Shown here in pieces: positions 1-9,300 of a DNA stretch of 64,000 bases. The notes under the pieces were generated by a model. That model did no database searches. It worked only from the letters and a program-made list of their open reading frames with translations, and was not told the origin of the DNA. Made by a program: the position numbers and the translations under genes. This stretch comes from G963666535 sp963666535 (GTDB lineage: Bacteria > Bacillota > Clostridia > Oscillospirales > Oscillospiraceae): positions 3,259,944-3,323,943 of the forward strand of contig OY762913.1 in assembly GCA_963666535.1 (NCBI GenBank), read 5' to 3'. Position 1 is the stretch's first letter. Each line of letters opens with the position of its first letter.

Positions 1-1
1 G

Positions 2-970
2 GAGCTGCACCTGATCCTTTCCTCGGGGATCCCTCTGTGCGAGGGGCTTTTAATGCTGCGGGATGAGGAGGGCGACCCTGCCGCATGCGCGATGCTGACC
101 ACCCTGTATGAAGACCTTTCCCTGGGCCATGAACTGGCGCCCGCCATGCGAAAAACCGAGCGGTTTCCCAAGTACGTCACCGACATGGTGGAGATCGGCT
201 CCGCCACCGGCCATTTAGAACCTGTTTTTCTGGGTCTTTCCCGTCACTATGATCAGCAGGAACAGATTTCCCGCACCATTCGCAGCGCGGTGGCATATCC
301 GGCCATCCTGCTGGTCATGATGCTATGTGTGGTCATGGTGCTGGTGATCAAGGTACTGCCCATTTTCGAGGATGTGTTCCATCAGCTGGGCAGTGAACTG
401 TCCCCCGTGGCGGCCGCCCTTTTGGCTGGCGGCGCTTTCCTTGGCGCTCATTGGGTTCCTATCCTTATCGTTCTGGCTGCCGTCGGGGTCGTGGTGATTC
501 TGTGCGCCAAGCGCAATCTGTTCTGTGGTTTGCTGGACGGCACTCAGCTGCGCCGCGACATCGCCTCCGCCCGGTTTGCCTCGGCGCTGGCCCTGACCAT
601 GAGCAGCGGCATGGATATGGATGCGTCTTTGAACATGGCTGCTGACCTGATGGACCATGCGGGCATGCAGGAAAAAGTGAAGCTTTGCCGCGCTATGATG
701 CTGGAAGGGCAAAGTGTGTCCGCTGCCGTGTCCGCTGCGGGTATCTTTCCGCCGCTGTACAGCCGGATGCTCTCGGTGGGTGTCCGCACCGGCTCTGCCG
801 ACACCGTGATGAGCGAGATTGCCACCCGCTATGAATCTGACCTGAATGCCAGCATCGACGCCACCATCGGCAAGATTGAGCCAACGCTTGTGATTATCAT
901 GTCCGTGCTGGTAGGCCTGATCCTGCTGTCCGTGATGCTGCCCATGATGGGCGTGATGTCCAGCCTATGA
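2..970 (+). CDS. pilC: Type IV pilus / type II secretion platform protein PilC (GspF family), 5' end outside window
   Basis: The frame is open from base 2, so the first ATG at 53 is internal and the gene starts upstream of the window. What is visible is the second half of a T2SSF-fold protein: a cytoplasmic helical block, two membrane segments near bases 295-370 and 410-510, a second cytoplasmic repeat (motif SVGVRTGSADTVMSEI), and a C-terminal membrane helix ending in MLPMMGVMSSL. In the family this polytopic protein is the inner-membrane platform on which the PilB/PilT ATPases act. The stop overlaps the next start (ATGA at 967-970), which argues for one translationally coupled pilus operon. 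Confidence 0.93.
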   Translation, partial: ELHLILSSGIPLCEGLLMLRDEEGDPAACAMLTTLYEDLSLGHELAPAMRKTERFPKYVTDMVEIGSATGHLEPVFLGLSRHYDQQEQISRTIRSAVAYPAILLVMMLCVVMVLVIKVLPIFEDVFHQLGSELSPVAAALLAGGAFLGAHWVPILIVLAAVGVVVILCAKRNLFCGLLDGTQLRRDIASARFASALALTMSSGMDMDASLNMAADLMDHAGMQEKVKLCRAMMLEGQSVSAAVSAAGIFPPLYSRMLSVGVRTGSADTVMSEIATRYESDLNASIDATIGKIEPTLVIIMSVLVGLILLSVMLPMMGVMSSL

Positions 971-1290
971 AAATGAAACGAACGATGGGGCCGTTCCGCT
1001 CCCTGCTGTGGGAAAACCTGCCGGGGCTCCTTCTCTTCCTGGCCATTGGCGCTATCTTCCTGTATGGACTCAGCGACGCGGCGGCAAGTTCCGCCGAAGA
1101 GGGACTTCGCATCGCCGAGGACAGCGTGCGGCGGGCAGTGGTCTCCTGTTACGCCATTGAGGGCAACTATCCCGACACCTATGAATATCTGGTGGAACAT
1201 TATGGTGTGCGTATTGACAGCAAATACATCGTCCGATACGAGATCTTTGCCTCTAACATCATGCCGGACATCACCGTGTACGAGGGCTGA
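967..1290 (+). CDS. Small pilin-like membrane protein of the type IV pilus operon
   Basis: This 107-residue protein has one N-terminal membrane helix (about residues 17-36) followed by a polar domain. The stretch RRAVVSCYAIEGNYPDTYEYL resembles the segment after the helix in Gram-positive minor pilins, where short peptides around a YPxTxxYL motif recur. No canonical prepilin peptidase site (G before FTLIE) is present. It overlaps pilC by four bases and lies 3 bases before the next gene, so it is part of the pilus operon. A minor pilin or assembly factor is inferred from size, topology and position; the family is not recognised with certainty. Confidence 0.75.
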   Translation: MKMKRTMGPFRSLLWENLPGLLLFLAIGAIFLYGLSDAAASSAEEGLRIAEDSVRRAVVSCYAIEGNYPDTYEYLVEHYGVRIDSKYIVRYEIFASNIMPDITVYEG

Positions 1291-1293
1291 GCC

Positions 1294-1779
1294 ATGAAAC
1301 ATAATATCCATACCCTTGATGTGGTTTTTGCCTTGGTCCTGTTTGCTGTGTTCACCGTTTCCGTTTTGATGGTGCTGATGACGGGCGTGACCGCCTACCG
1401 CAATGTGGCCCATTCCATGCAGGAGCAATATGAGGAGCGCACCATCCTGAGCTACATTAGCGCCAAGGTTCACCACTATGATGCGGGCGGGGCCGTTTAT
1501 CCCGGACTGTACCAGGGGACCGACGTTCTGTATCTGGACGAGGAGATCGACGGCACGCCCTATACCACCATGCTTTACTACTATGACGGCGCGGTGCGGG
1601 AGCTGTTCACCCAACGCGAAACCGAGCTCTCTCTGGACGCGGGCTTTGAGGTTCTTGACGCGCAGGCCCTTTCCTTTACGCTGGAATCGGATCAGCTGAT
1701 CCGCGTGGACTGCACCGGCGCCAGCGGCAACACCGCCTGTCTGTACCTCTCCATCCACAGCCAGGGAGGTGCCACATGA
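1294..1779 (+). CDS. DUF4860-like pilus-operon membrane protein
   Basis: This 161-residue protein has a short N-terminal tail, one hydrophobic helix (about residues 8-30: VVFALVLFAVFTVSVLMVL) and a mostly beta extracytoplasmic domain. The N-terminal HTLDVVFALVLF arrangement and the later YLDEEIDG and TMLYYYDGAVRELF stretches are what I associate with DUF4860 proteins of clostridial type IV pilus clusters. It starts 3 bases after the preceding gene and overlaps the next by four bases. By position it is a minor pilin-like component. The exact role is unknown. Confidence 0.7.
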   Translation: MKHNIHTLDVVFALVLFAVFTVSVLMVLMTGVTAYRNVAHSMQEQYEERTILSYISAKVHHYDAGGAVYPGLYQGTDVLYLDEEIDGTPYTTMLYYYDGAVRELFTQRETELSLDAGFEVLDAQALSFTLESDQLIRVDCTGASGNTACLYLSIHSQGGAT

Positions 1780-2192
1780 AACGTCGCTCTTCTTCCCGCA
1801 CCAGTCTGTTCCTGATGGAGCTGATACTGGTCATCTTTTTCTTCGCTGTCTGTTCCGCCGTCTCTCTGCAAGTCTTCGCTGCGGCACGGGTCATGTCCGA
1901 ACGCAGCGCCGCACTCAGCAGCGCGGTTCTGCAGGCGCAATCCGCCGCCGAGGTTTATCAGGCTGCGGGTGGCAACCTAGATCACGCTACCGATCTGCTG
2001 GACGGTGAACAAGTGCAAAATGGATTGATCGTGTACTATGATAAGACCTGGCTTCCCACAAACAAGAGTGCTGCCCGCTACCAGCTGACGCTGACGGCAC
2101 TTCAGGCCTACACCGCCGACATTGCGGTATGCGACAATCTGGATGGCGGCGTTTTGTACACGCTCCAGGTAAAAACGACGGGAGGTGGATAG
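1776..2192 (+). CDS. Pseudopilin-like protein with degenerate prepilin N-terminus
   Basis: This 138-residue protein has a charged leader (MKRRSSSRT) followed by SLFLMELILVIFFFAV. That stretch is laid out like a type IV prepilin (G-FTLIELxVVI), with the conserved Glu kept but the preceding Gly replaced by Thr/Ser. After the helix comes a coiled amphipathic stretch (SERSAALSSAVLQAQSAAEVYQ) typical of pseudopilins. A ribosome site (GGAGGTG) lies just upstream at 1765-1772. Its place between pilC and pilT supports a minor-pilin role. Whether it is cleaved by a prepilin peptidase is uncertain because of the missing Gly. Confidence 0.72.
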   Translation: MKRRSSSRTSLFLMELILVIFFFAVCSAVSLQVFAAARVMSERSAALSSAVLQAQSAAEVYQAAGGNLDHATDLLDGEQVQNGLIVYYDKTWLPTNKSAARYQLTLTALQAYTADIAVCDNLDGGVLYTLQVKTTGGG

Positions 2193-2194
2193 TT

Positions 2195-2632
2195 GTGGCT
2201 GACCGTTTCCGGACGAGCAGCGCCGGCATGAACGTGGGAAGCACCTCCATCGTCATGATCTTCGCCGTGCTTTGTCTCACCGTTTTCGCGGTGCTCTCTC
2301 TGGCCACCGCCAACACCGAAAAAACACTGGCGGAAAAGTCCGCACAGGCCGTCACCGACTATTACGCCGCCGACTGCCGCGCGGTTGACCGCTATCACGC
2401 GCTGGCTCAGTCTCTTTCCGAGGGCAATTGTGATTTTGCCGCGCTGGACATGGAGGTCACCCCGACAGGCGGGTTTCGCACAATTACTTACACCGAACCC
2501 GTGGATGACAGCCAGCAGCTGCTGGTTACGCTATCCGAGCAGAACGGCACACTCACCATCCTCACCTGGCAGGTGGTAACTACTGACGACTGGCAGGCCG
2601 ATGAAACGCTTGGCGTTTGGAACGGCGAATAG
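2195..2632 (+). CDS. Small PilX-like membrane protein of the pilus operon
   Basis: I place the start at GTG 2195, seven bases after GGAGGTGG (2181-2188) and just past the upstream stop, rather than at any earlier ATG. The product (145 residues) has one helix after SSAGMNVGSTS (IVMIFAVLCLTVFAVLSLATA) and then an acidic/polar helix (EKSAQAVTDYYAADCRAVD), the layout of PilX-type minor pilin N-termini. A beta-rich remainder follows. The gene is in tandem with the pilin-like genes and is followed 16 bases later by pilT. Function is inferred only from topology and context. Confidence 0.68.
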   Translation: MADRFRTSSAGMNVGSTSIVMIFAVLCLTVFAVLSLATANTEKTLAEKSAQAVTDYYAADCRAVDRYHALAQSLSEGNCDFAALDMEVTPTGGFRTITYTEPVDDSQQLLVTLSEQNGTLTILTWQVVTTDDWQADETLGVWNGE

Positions 2633-2648
2633 ATAGGAGGACCCTGCT

Positions 2649-3725
2649 ATGCTCACATTAGAGGAACTGCTAAATCAGGCGGTACACAAGATCCATGCCG
2701 CGGATATCTTTATCGTTTCCGGCAAAGCGCCCGCCTGTCGCGCGGATGGGCGGCTTCTCTGCTTGGGCGAGGAGCGCATCATGCCGGAATCCGCCCGCGT
2801 TCTCATCGAAGGCATTTATGCCAAGGCAAACCGCAGCATGGAGCGGCTGCTGTCCAGTGGCGACGATGATTTTTCCTTTACCCAGCCGGGCCTGTCACGC
2901 TTCCGCGTCTGTACCTATAAACAGCGCGGCTCTCTGGCGGCTGTGATCCGGATCATCTCCTTTGGTATTCCGGATTACCGGCAGATGAACATCCCGGACT
3001 CTGTCATGCAGGTGGCAAGCCGCACCAAAGGGCTGGTTTTGGTCACCGGCCCCGCCGGCAGCGGGAAATCCACCACCCTCGCCTGTGTCATCGACCGCAT
3101 TAACCATACGCGGGATAACCACATCATCACGCTGGAGGAGCCCATTGAATACCTTCATCGCGATGAAAAAAGCGTCATTTCCCAGCGGGAAATCTTGCTG
3201 GACTCGACGGATTTTGTCACCGCCCTCCGCGCCAGTCTTCGACAGGCACCGGATGTGATTTTAGTGGGTGAAATGCGGGATTACGAAACCATCAGCACCG
3301 CTCTTACCGCGGCTGAAACCGGGCATCTGGTGCTGTCCACCCTGCACACATTGGGCGCTGCCAATACCATTGACCGCGTAATCGACGTCTTCCCGGCCAA
3401 CCAGCAGCAACAGGTGCGCGTTCAGATGGCGATGGTGCTGCAGTCGGTGATCAGTCAGCAGCTGGTTCCCACAACAGACGGTTCCCTCACCCCTGTGTTT
3501 GAAGTGATGAACACCGACAACGCCATCCGCACCATGATACGCGACGCCAAAACGCACCAGCTGGACATGGCCATCGCCTCCTCGGCGGACAAGGGCATGG
3601 TCAGCATGGACAGCAGTCTGCTGGATCTGTACAAAGCCGGCAAAATCACAAGGGAGACTGCCCTGAACTACTCCATCAATGTGGAACTGATGAGTAGGCG
3701 CATGGCGGTGTTGCAGAAAAGATGA
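2649..3725 (+). CDS. pilT: Type IV pilus twitching/retraction ATPase PilT
   Basis: This 358-residue cytoplasmic secretion ATPase is the usual length for PilT. It has an N-terminal PAS-like domain (1-100), Walker A GPAGSGKST at about 134-142, an Asp box (EEPIEYLH), Walker B with VILVGEMRD at 203-211, and a His box (TGHLVLSTLHT). The C-terminal region reads TMIRDAKTHQLDMAI, close to the family's IRExKTHQ segment. PilT hexamers power pilus disassembly and retraction. The ribosome site GGAGG sits at 2637-2641. The stop overlaps the sortase start by four bases, so pilus and sortase genes are probably translated from one message. Confidence 0.93.
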   Translation: MLTLEELLNQAVHKIHAADIFIVSGKAPACRADGRLLCLGEERIMPESARVLIEGIYAKANRSMERLLSSGDDDFSFTQPGLSRFRVCTYKQRGSLAAVIRIISFGIPDYRQMNIPDSVMQVASRTKGLVLVTGPAGSGKSTTLACVIDRINHTRDNHIITLEEPIEYLHRDEKSVISQREILLDSTDFVTALRASLRQAPDVILVGEMRDYETISTALTAAETGHLVLSTLHTLGAANTIDRVIDVFPANQQQQVRVQMAMVLQSVISQQLVPTTDGSLTPVFEVMNTDNAIRTMIRDAKTHQLDMAIASSADKGMVSMDSSLLDLYKAGKITRETALNYSINVELMSRRMAVLQKR

Positions 3726-4750
3726 AAAAAAAGCTTCGTATTTTCTTTGGCATTGCTCTGCTTGGCGTGGCCTTGTTTTGCGCCGTACAGCTCATTCTGA
3801 TCTGGAAGAACTATCAGGAGATCGACACTTTTTACGAGGACACCGCCTCCACCTTCGTCACCGAGATTTCCCTCCCCGATGATACGTCGGCTGCCCCGGC
3901 AGACACGCCCGCAGTAACGCCCGCTGGTGAGGACGACAGCAGTTCCCCCCAGCTTTCCTACACGCCGGAGCAGGCACTGGGGGTCACCACCTCCGGCAAG
4001 GGCCTTTCTATCGACTTTGACGCGCTGTCCGCTGTGAACAGTGACATTTACGCTTGGATCTGGATTCCAGGCACTAAAATTAGCTACCCTGTGCTGGCGG
4101 GTGACGAAGACAACAGCTATCTGCAAAAACGCTACGACGGCAGCCACAGCAGCGGCGGCAGCATCTTCTCAGACTATCGCTGCGCCGACAGCCTGTCCGG
4201 TTTTAACACAATTCTGTACGGACACAATATGAATAACGGTTCCATGTTCGGCTCGCTGAAAAAGTTTACCGGTGCCAGCTATGCCGCCGCCCATCCCTAT
4301 GTCTATCTGTACACGACCAATGGCGTTTTAACTTATCAGATCTTTTCTGCCGAGGAAACGACCACCTCCTCCGACGCGTACAAGGTGACTGCCTCGGGCC
4401 TTGCTTATCTGCAGGAGTCGGCCAATGTGCACCCCGACGTAACGCTGACTTCCGAAAGCCGTGTTCTCACCCTGTCCACCTGTGTGACCCGCGGAAACAC
4501 GGTTCGCCGCTATGTGGTTCATGCGGTTTTGCTGGTTCCCGAAACCACTGCCGAAACCGCCGCCCCGGAAACGGCACCCGCCGCCACAGAAAGTGCGCCC
4601 GCCGTCACCGAAAGCGCACCACCCGTCTCCGAAAGTACCACCCCTGAGGAGCCCATTTCCCAAGATATGATGCCGGGCTCTGCCGTGACCGAGCACCCGG
4701 CTGCCGCTGAGCCCCCCACCCCGGCAGACAGCACAGGCACCGCGAACTAG
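3722..4750 (+). CDS. srtB: Class B sortase with extended Thr/Glu/Pro-rich C-terminus
   Basis: A membrane-anchored cysteine transpeptidase that would attach sorting-signal proteins to the envelope. An N-terminal helix (6-27) is followed by a spacer and a sortase domain (about 100-275). Class B marks are WIWIPGTKISYPVL, LYGHNM with catalytic His168, LSTCVT with Cys254, and Arg262/263. After residue 275 there is an unusual tail of about 67 residues made of repeats of the type ETAPAATESAP, which typical SrtB enzymes lack. The gene overlaps pilT. The only sorting-signal protein in the window is the VPQTG adhesin on the other strand, a plausible substrate. Confidence 0.92.
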   Translation: MKKKLRIFFGIALLGVALFCAVQLILIWKNYQEIDTFYEDTASTFVTEISLPDDTSAAPADTPAVTPAGEDDSSSPQLSYTPEQALGVTTSGKGLSIDFDALSAVNSDIYAWIWIPGTKISYPVLAGDEDNSYLQKRYDGSHSSGGSIFSDYRCADSLSGFNTILYGHNMNNGSMFGSLKKFTGASYAAAHPYVYLYTTNGVLTYQIFSAEETTTSSDAYKVTASGLAYLQESANVHPDVTLTSESRVLTLSTCVTRGNTVRRYVVHAVLLVPETTAETAAPETAPAATESAPAVTESAPPVSESTTPEEPISQDMMPGSAVTEHPAAAEPPTPADSTGTAN

Positions 4751-4758
4751 TCCGTCAA

Positions 4759-4798
4759 AAACAGGCAGTCACTCTGACCACAGAGTGACTGCCTGTTT
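4759..4798 (+). terminator. Terminator between srtB and the BTAD regulator
   Basis: A perfect 18-bp stem (4759-4776 with 4781-4798) and four-base loop ACCA lie 8 bases after the sortase stop and just before the convergent regulator stop. The arms begin AAACAGG and end CCTGTTT, giving A/T runs on both sides, so the hairpin can serve both strands. Confidence 0.88.
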
Positions 4799-4801
4799 CA
4801 T

Positions 4802-6019
4802 TTATACGCACTGTACAACTTCCAGCGGTTCCAGTGGCTGCAGCTTATGGCGCAGGGTGATCGGTGCCTTCGGATTGTCCCTGCGGAACTTTTTTGCAAT
4901 GCGGGTGAGCACCATCTCGCCGTTTTCATAATTCGTGGTGGGCAGTAAAATCAAATATTGGGAGGAGCTGAAGCGAGTAAACACGTCCCCCCTGCGCAGG
5001 GATGTCTGAATGGTAATTTGAAGCTTTGCCATCGCCGACACCAACACCTTCTGGTTGGGCTGAAGGTTTTGGCTGTCAGTCACCGAGATGAGGCACAGAT
5101 ACGCCGCTTGCCCGGTTCGCTCTGCGGCGCGGGCCTCTAAGCGATAAATTTCCTTAAAGAACTCATACTCACAGTAAAAGGCGCCTGCCGCCTCCCCTTT
5201 TTCCTTGATGGTTCCTTTGATCACGTTCAGATCCATCTCGGCGTTGAGCCGGTTTTTCTTAATCTCGCGGTAAAGGGCGGTAAACTCCTCACTGGGGGTA
5301 ATGCCAAAGCGGTTAAAAAACAAATCGGTTACCCGCTCGTAATGGTTCAGGGCGGTTTGCTGGTTCCCGTTTTGCAAAAAGGCACGAATTAGATACTGGT
5401 GCAGCACTTCATCATAGGGGTCCAGCTCAACGGCGTGCTGGCAGATGGCAATCACGTCGCCCCACCGTTCGGCCGAGAACAACAGTGCGGACGCATCTCG
5501 TGCCGCCTGAAGATACATGGCATGATAATACGTGTGGATGGGAACCACCCACGGTTCGCTGGAATTTTTGGGTAAAAACGGGCCCCTGTATAACTGAGTT
5601 GCCTTCAGCAGCAGCTCGCATTTTTCACTCTTGGGGGTCCTGGCATCCCCTGCGGTGTGGCATAGTTTTTCAAATTCTTCGGCATCCACCGACATGGGGA
5701 TTTGGTCGTTCCAGCCATAGGCTCCTGCGCGGTAGGTGATAACCTCGCGAATGCCGCCCAGTTCCAACTCGCCCACCATGGCACGGGCCCGGTGCAGCAG
5801 CGTTTTCAGCGTATTTGCCGGATTGCTGCGTTCGTCTTCCGGCCATAGCAAATCAATTAATTCACTTTGAGAAACGGTCTTTCCGCGAAAAGTGATCAGG
5901 TATTCCAATAAAAGCCACAGTTTTTTGGAGCGGTTATCCGCGTCGCTGATGCTTTTCGTCCCACAGGTAAGGGAAAACTCACCCAGCATATTCACGTTCA
6001 AAATCTCTTGTTCCTGCAT
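4802..6019 (-). CDS. BTAD (SARP-type) transcriptional regulator with a GGDEF-like C-terminal domain
   Basis: The start is ATG at 6019, preceded by GGGAGGGAG about 10 bases away; longer frames upstream lack this site. The product has 405 residues. Residues 1-100 form an OmpR-type winged helix (MLGEFSL, SKKLWLLLEYL, LIDLLWP). Residues 105-260 form the bacterial transcriptional activator (BTAD) helical repeats (AVELDPYDEVLHQYLIRAFLQ). The remaining 130 residues read like a diguanylate-cyclase fold with a dead active site: LRRGDVFTRFSSSQYLILLP has SSSQY where GGDEF would stand. It lies between the sortase and the adhesin, facing away from the sortase, so control of the surface module is a reasonable inference. 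Loss of cyclase activity is inferred; ligand sensing is possible. Confidence 0.85.
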   Translation of the reverse strand: MQEQEILNVNMLGEFSLTCGTKSISDADNRSKKLWLLLEYLITFRGKTVSQSELIDLLWPEDERSNPANTLKTLLHRARAMVGELELGGIREVITYRAGAYGWNDQIPMSVDAEEFEKLCHTAGDARTPKSEKCELLLKATQLYRGPFLPKNSSEPWVVPIHTYYHAMYLQAARDASALLFSAERWGDVIAICQHAVELDPYDEVLHQYLIRAFLQNGNQQTALNHYERVTDLFFNRFGITPSEEFTALYREIKKNRLNAEMDLNVIKGTIKEKGEAAGAFYCEYEFFKEIYRLEARAAERTGQAAYLCLISVTDSQNLQPNQKVLVSAMAKLQITIQTSLRRGDVFTRFSSSQYLILLPTTNYENGEMVLTRIAKKFRRDNPKAPITLRHKLQPLEPLEVVQCV

Positions 6020-6059
6020 AAACGCGTGCTCCCTCCCCATGGTAAATTTCGGTATATGT

Positions 6060-6088
6060 ATTATACTGCATTGTGTCAAGTGTTTCAA
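6060..6088 (-). promoter_or_regulatory. Sigma-A promoter for the BTAD regulator
   Basis: Read on the minus strand: TTGAAA (6088-6083), 17-base spacer, TATAAT (6065-6060). The start codon at 6019 is about 34 bases past the predicted transcription start. Confidence 0.75.
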
Positions 6089-6149
6089 TCGTTTTTTCCA
6101 AATCGGAACTTTTTCTCTCTTTTTCACTAGTACTATGACGCTAAAAGAA

Positions 6150-6180
6150 AGAAACCCCGCCGTTTTGTGGCGGGATTTCT
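6150..6180 (-). terminator. Terminator of the adhesin gene
   Basis: The arms 6150-6161 and 6169-6180 (GC core CCCGCC/GGCGGG with one mismatch) are followed on the minus strand by TTTCTTTCTTTT. It lies 43 bases after the stop that would end the adhesin in its repaired frame (6223). Confidence 0.8.
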
Positions 6181-6222
6181 TCTTTTTATTGCGGTTTTGT
6201 TGGTACGAACGAGTGGGCAGGC

Positions 6223-6304
6223 TTACGCCTCGGTCTCATCCTTTTTCTTCAGCAGGATGCCTGCACCCAGCAGTGCAATCAGTCCGCCGGCAGTCAGGGC
6301 CCCC
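6223..6304 (-). pseudogene. Displaced 3' end of the adhesin: membrane anchor and charged tail in another frame
   Basis: Immediately after the VPQTG motif the adhesin frame hits TGA at 6294-6296. The neighbouring frame encodes ALTAGGLIALLGAGILL followed by KKKDETEA and TAA at 6223-6225. That is exactly the hydrophobic helix plus positive tail of a sortase sorting signal. Adding one G (minus strand) to the five-base run at 6300-6304 joins both parts in frame. The segment is therefore the true C-terminus of the neighbouring protein, separated by a one-base deletion, sequencing error or frameshift switch. Confidence 0.85.
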
Positions 6305-9300
6305 TTAGGGCACTTGTATCGCCCGTCTGCGGCACATCAGCCTGGGGCACCGCTTCGTCGGCAATCTCTTCCTCGGGCTCCTCGGTTTCCGTCGGCAGCT
6401 CCGTCAACGGCGTTTCGGGGTCCGTAATGGGGATTTCGGTGGGGTCATCTGTGGGAGTAGGGGTGGGAGTGGGCTTAGGCGTGGGGGTGGGATCGTCATC
6501 GCCATAACTGATAGCAGTATAGGTGTTAGTAATCAGCAGTCCGCACTCGCTTCTCACATAATCCGCATTCACGGTGATGGAGGTAACATTGGTATAGGTC
6601 GGGCCGTTGCTCTCTGCGGAATGCGTGACCAGCTGATACTGGGCGGAGCAGGTATACCCAGAGGCATTAGCACGCTCTCCCAGGGTGTACGTGCCGGGGG
6701 CAACGTCCTGGAAGGTGAACGAGCCTTCCGCATCCACCACAGTGCTGTACACCGCGGTACCGTTCTGCATCAAATAGATCGTGGTGGTGGGATACTGGCT
6801 CTGGCTCAGACCCACATAGGTTTTGTTGCCATAAACGTTAAACAGATCTCCCTCGCCATAATTGCGGGTATAGATGATGTTGATGACGTTGCTGGCCGCA
6901 TCAGCCACAAGGGTCTTCTTGCCATCCACAGGGTCGGAAATGGTGCTCGTGTAGGTGTGGGTGCCATTGACTGTTCTCGGTGTCGCTGTGAAGTTATTCC
7001 CCACATATGCGCCGTCTTTGACATAACTGAACTCTTCCTGGATGGTGCTCTCGGATACATAGCCGCCAGTGACGTTGCTGTCCAGCACTCTGTAGATGTG
7101 GTTCACGGTCACTGTGGTGACTTCGCGGGTATCAATTGCCTTGGTGTAATAGAACTTCATGGTATTGGTTCCAGCCGCAATGGTCTGAGTATAGGTGCCG
7201 TCAGTCAATGTGCCGCCGGTCGCATCCACCGTATCCAGGCTGTAGGTGGGGTTGCCCTCGCCGTCCAACTTATAGTCCGGGGTTCCGGTCACGGTCAGGG
7301 TCGCATAACTATTGCCATTGGTGCCATTATTCTCATCCAACACATAATCGGAATAGGTGCCATTCCAGTCTTTTGTGCGATAGTAGTGCTGAATGGAATA
7401 AGTCGCCTCATTGCCCACACTGTTGTCAACGGTCTTGGCGTAATGGAACACAACCGTCGCATCAGCGGAGGGTGCTGGGAAGGTGATGGCCTTGGTGTTC
7501 GAATCTTGGGTATAGGTCACGGAGTTGCCACTGGAGGTCACCGTCACGCTGTCCAGTGTGGTGTAGCCGTTAAAGGCTGCCTGCACGGTAACGTCAGCAC
7601 CCGCATAGATAGTGGCGGGAGTGGCGATCCCCGAAGCTGAGGTTGGCTCCGTAGTGGAAACACCGGTAGCCGAGATGGTAGTCAGGGAATAGTTGTGTGT
7701 CACAGCCACATTAACCGTGGACAGAGGGATTTGCTTCACGAAGTAAAAATCATAGACATTAGAGCCTGCATCTAGAGTCGGGTTGGTAGAAGGATTGTTA
7801 CTGTCCGCAGTATAACCGATGCGGGCGCCATCCCCCAAACTGACCTGAACGGACTGATAGCTGTCTTGTGCGGTGCCAACTGAACTGTCGCTCAGCACCT
7901 TACTGGCACCGTCATAGTAACCGGCTATCCCGTTTTCAACGGTCATTGTCCAGTCATAGTAATAGTAGTTGGCCACATAGGTGGCACTCACGAGGTTGCT
8001 GTCGCTGCGCTCATAGGTCAGCGCAACCGTGGGATTCGTTCCTGCAGTGTAAACGCCGGTCAAGCTGCTTGCATCGGTGCGGGTCCAGTTGTCATGTCCA
8101 TTATAACTTGTTTGAACCGCCGCCGTATAAGAATCGCCCACCTTACCGGAAAGGGTTTCAGAGGTAGTCCCGGCGGGCCTATCAACAACCGTTGCCACGC
8201 CACCCACCACTGTGGATAACTTTGTAGTATAGGTGTGCGTCACGGTCACGCTTGCATCAACGCGGTTATCCTCTACCTCGTCCTTGTCATAGTAGATGGT
8301 AATGGACAGTCCGCCGTTGCCCAACACCACAGCATTGGTATATGGGCTGGACTCGATGTCATTTACCGTATAGCCGGTTCTGTTGGAGGGATTCAGAGAC
8401 GCAGTGTAGTCCTGCCCCACATAGAGGTTTGGAATCGTGATGGCATCTTCCGTGATGCAGGCATCTACCTTTTCCCGGGTATTCGTTGTGCCCTCCGGTG
8501 TGGTGTATTCCTCGAAGGTACGATAAATGTGCTGTACGGTGGCAGTCGTCTGAGCAGGTGCGCTGCTCAGATCATAGTGAAACGTAACTGCGTTTTCTCC
8601 GGCCGTCAGCGTGATTTGCCTGCTGCTGTCGCCGTTAACCGCATAGCTGTCTGTTCCGGCACCGTCGGGCTGGGTTTTGCTGGCATTGACGGTGTAGCGC
8701 TCGCCCTCGTAGCAATTGCCGGAAACAGGCAGGTATTCCACGATGTCTGCGGGAGCGCTGGTATCCGTCACTGGAACGCCGCCCACAATGGTGGTAACAT
8801 TTTTGGTGTAATGATGCGTGATCTTAATGGTCGCGGCGGCCGCACTGGGTGCGGGAACATCCTTGACAAAGGTCAGGGTCATCGTGTTGTCGGCCTCTCC
8901 AAGCGTGATGCTGGCAGTTCTGTTTCCGACATCTTGTGTCACATTCAGCGGGGTAGCGCCGGAATTAGCCACTGCGGAGCTGTTGTAGGTATAGGTGCCG
9001 TCTGCCAATGTCACATCCGCAGTAGAGGCACTGTAGCCGGCAGTCGCCCGCAGATCCTGTGCAGAGGTATAGACAACAGGAGTCCCCGATACCAGTGTCT
9101 TGGTGTACACACCATTTGTGCCCAGCACCCACTCATAGGTGTTGTACTGGTGGAAAACCGTGACATTAGTCAGGGCGCGCGCGTCAGTCACAAGGGTGTA
9201 ATACAAATTGATCGTGTTGTTATCCGCAGTCACATTGGAGATTGTTGTGGGATCGGATGCCACTGCGTCAAACACATAGCTGTTATAAGGAGCAGTATTG

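Noticed and set aside
6290..6310. Programmed ribosomal frameshift in the adhesin
   Set aside because: No slippery heptamer of the known type and no obvious downstream stimulatory structure dedicated to it; a simple one-base indel in a C/G run is the more economical reading. Kept open only as part of the frameshift finding.
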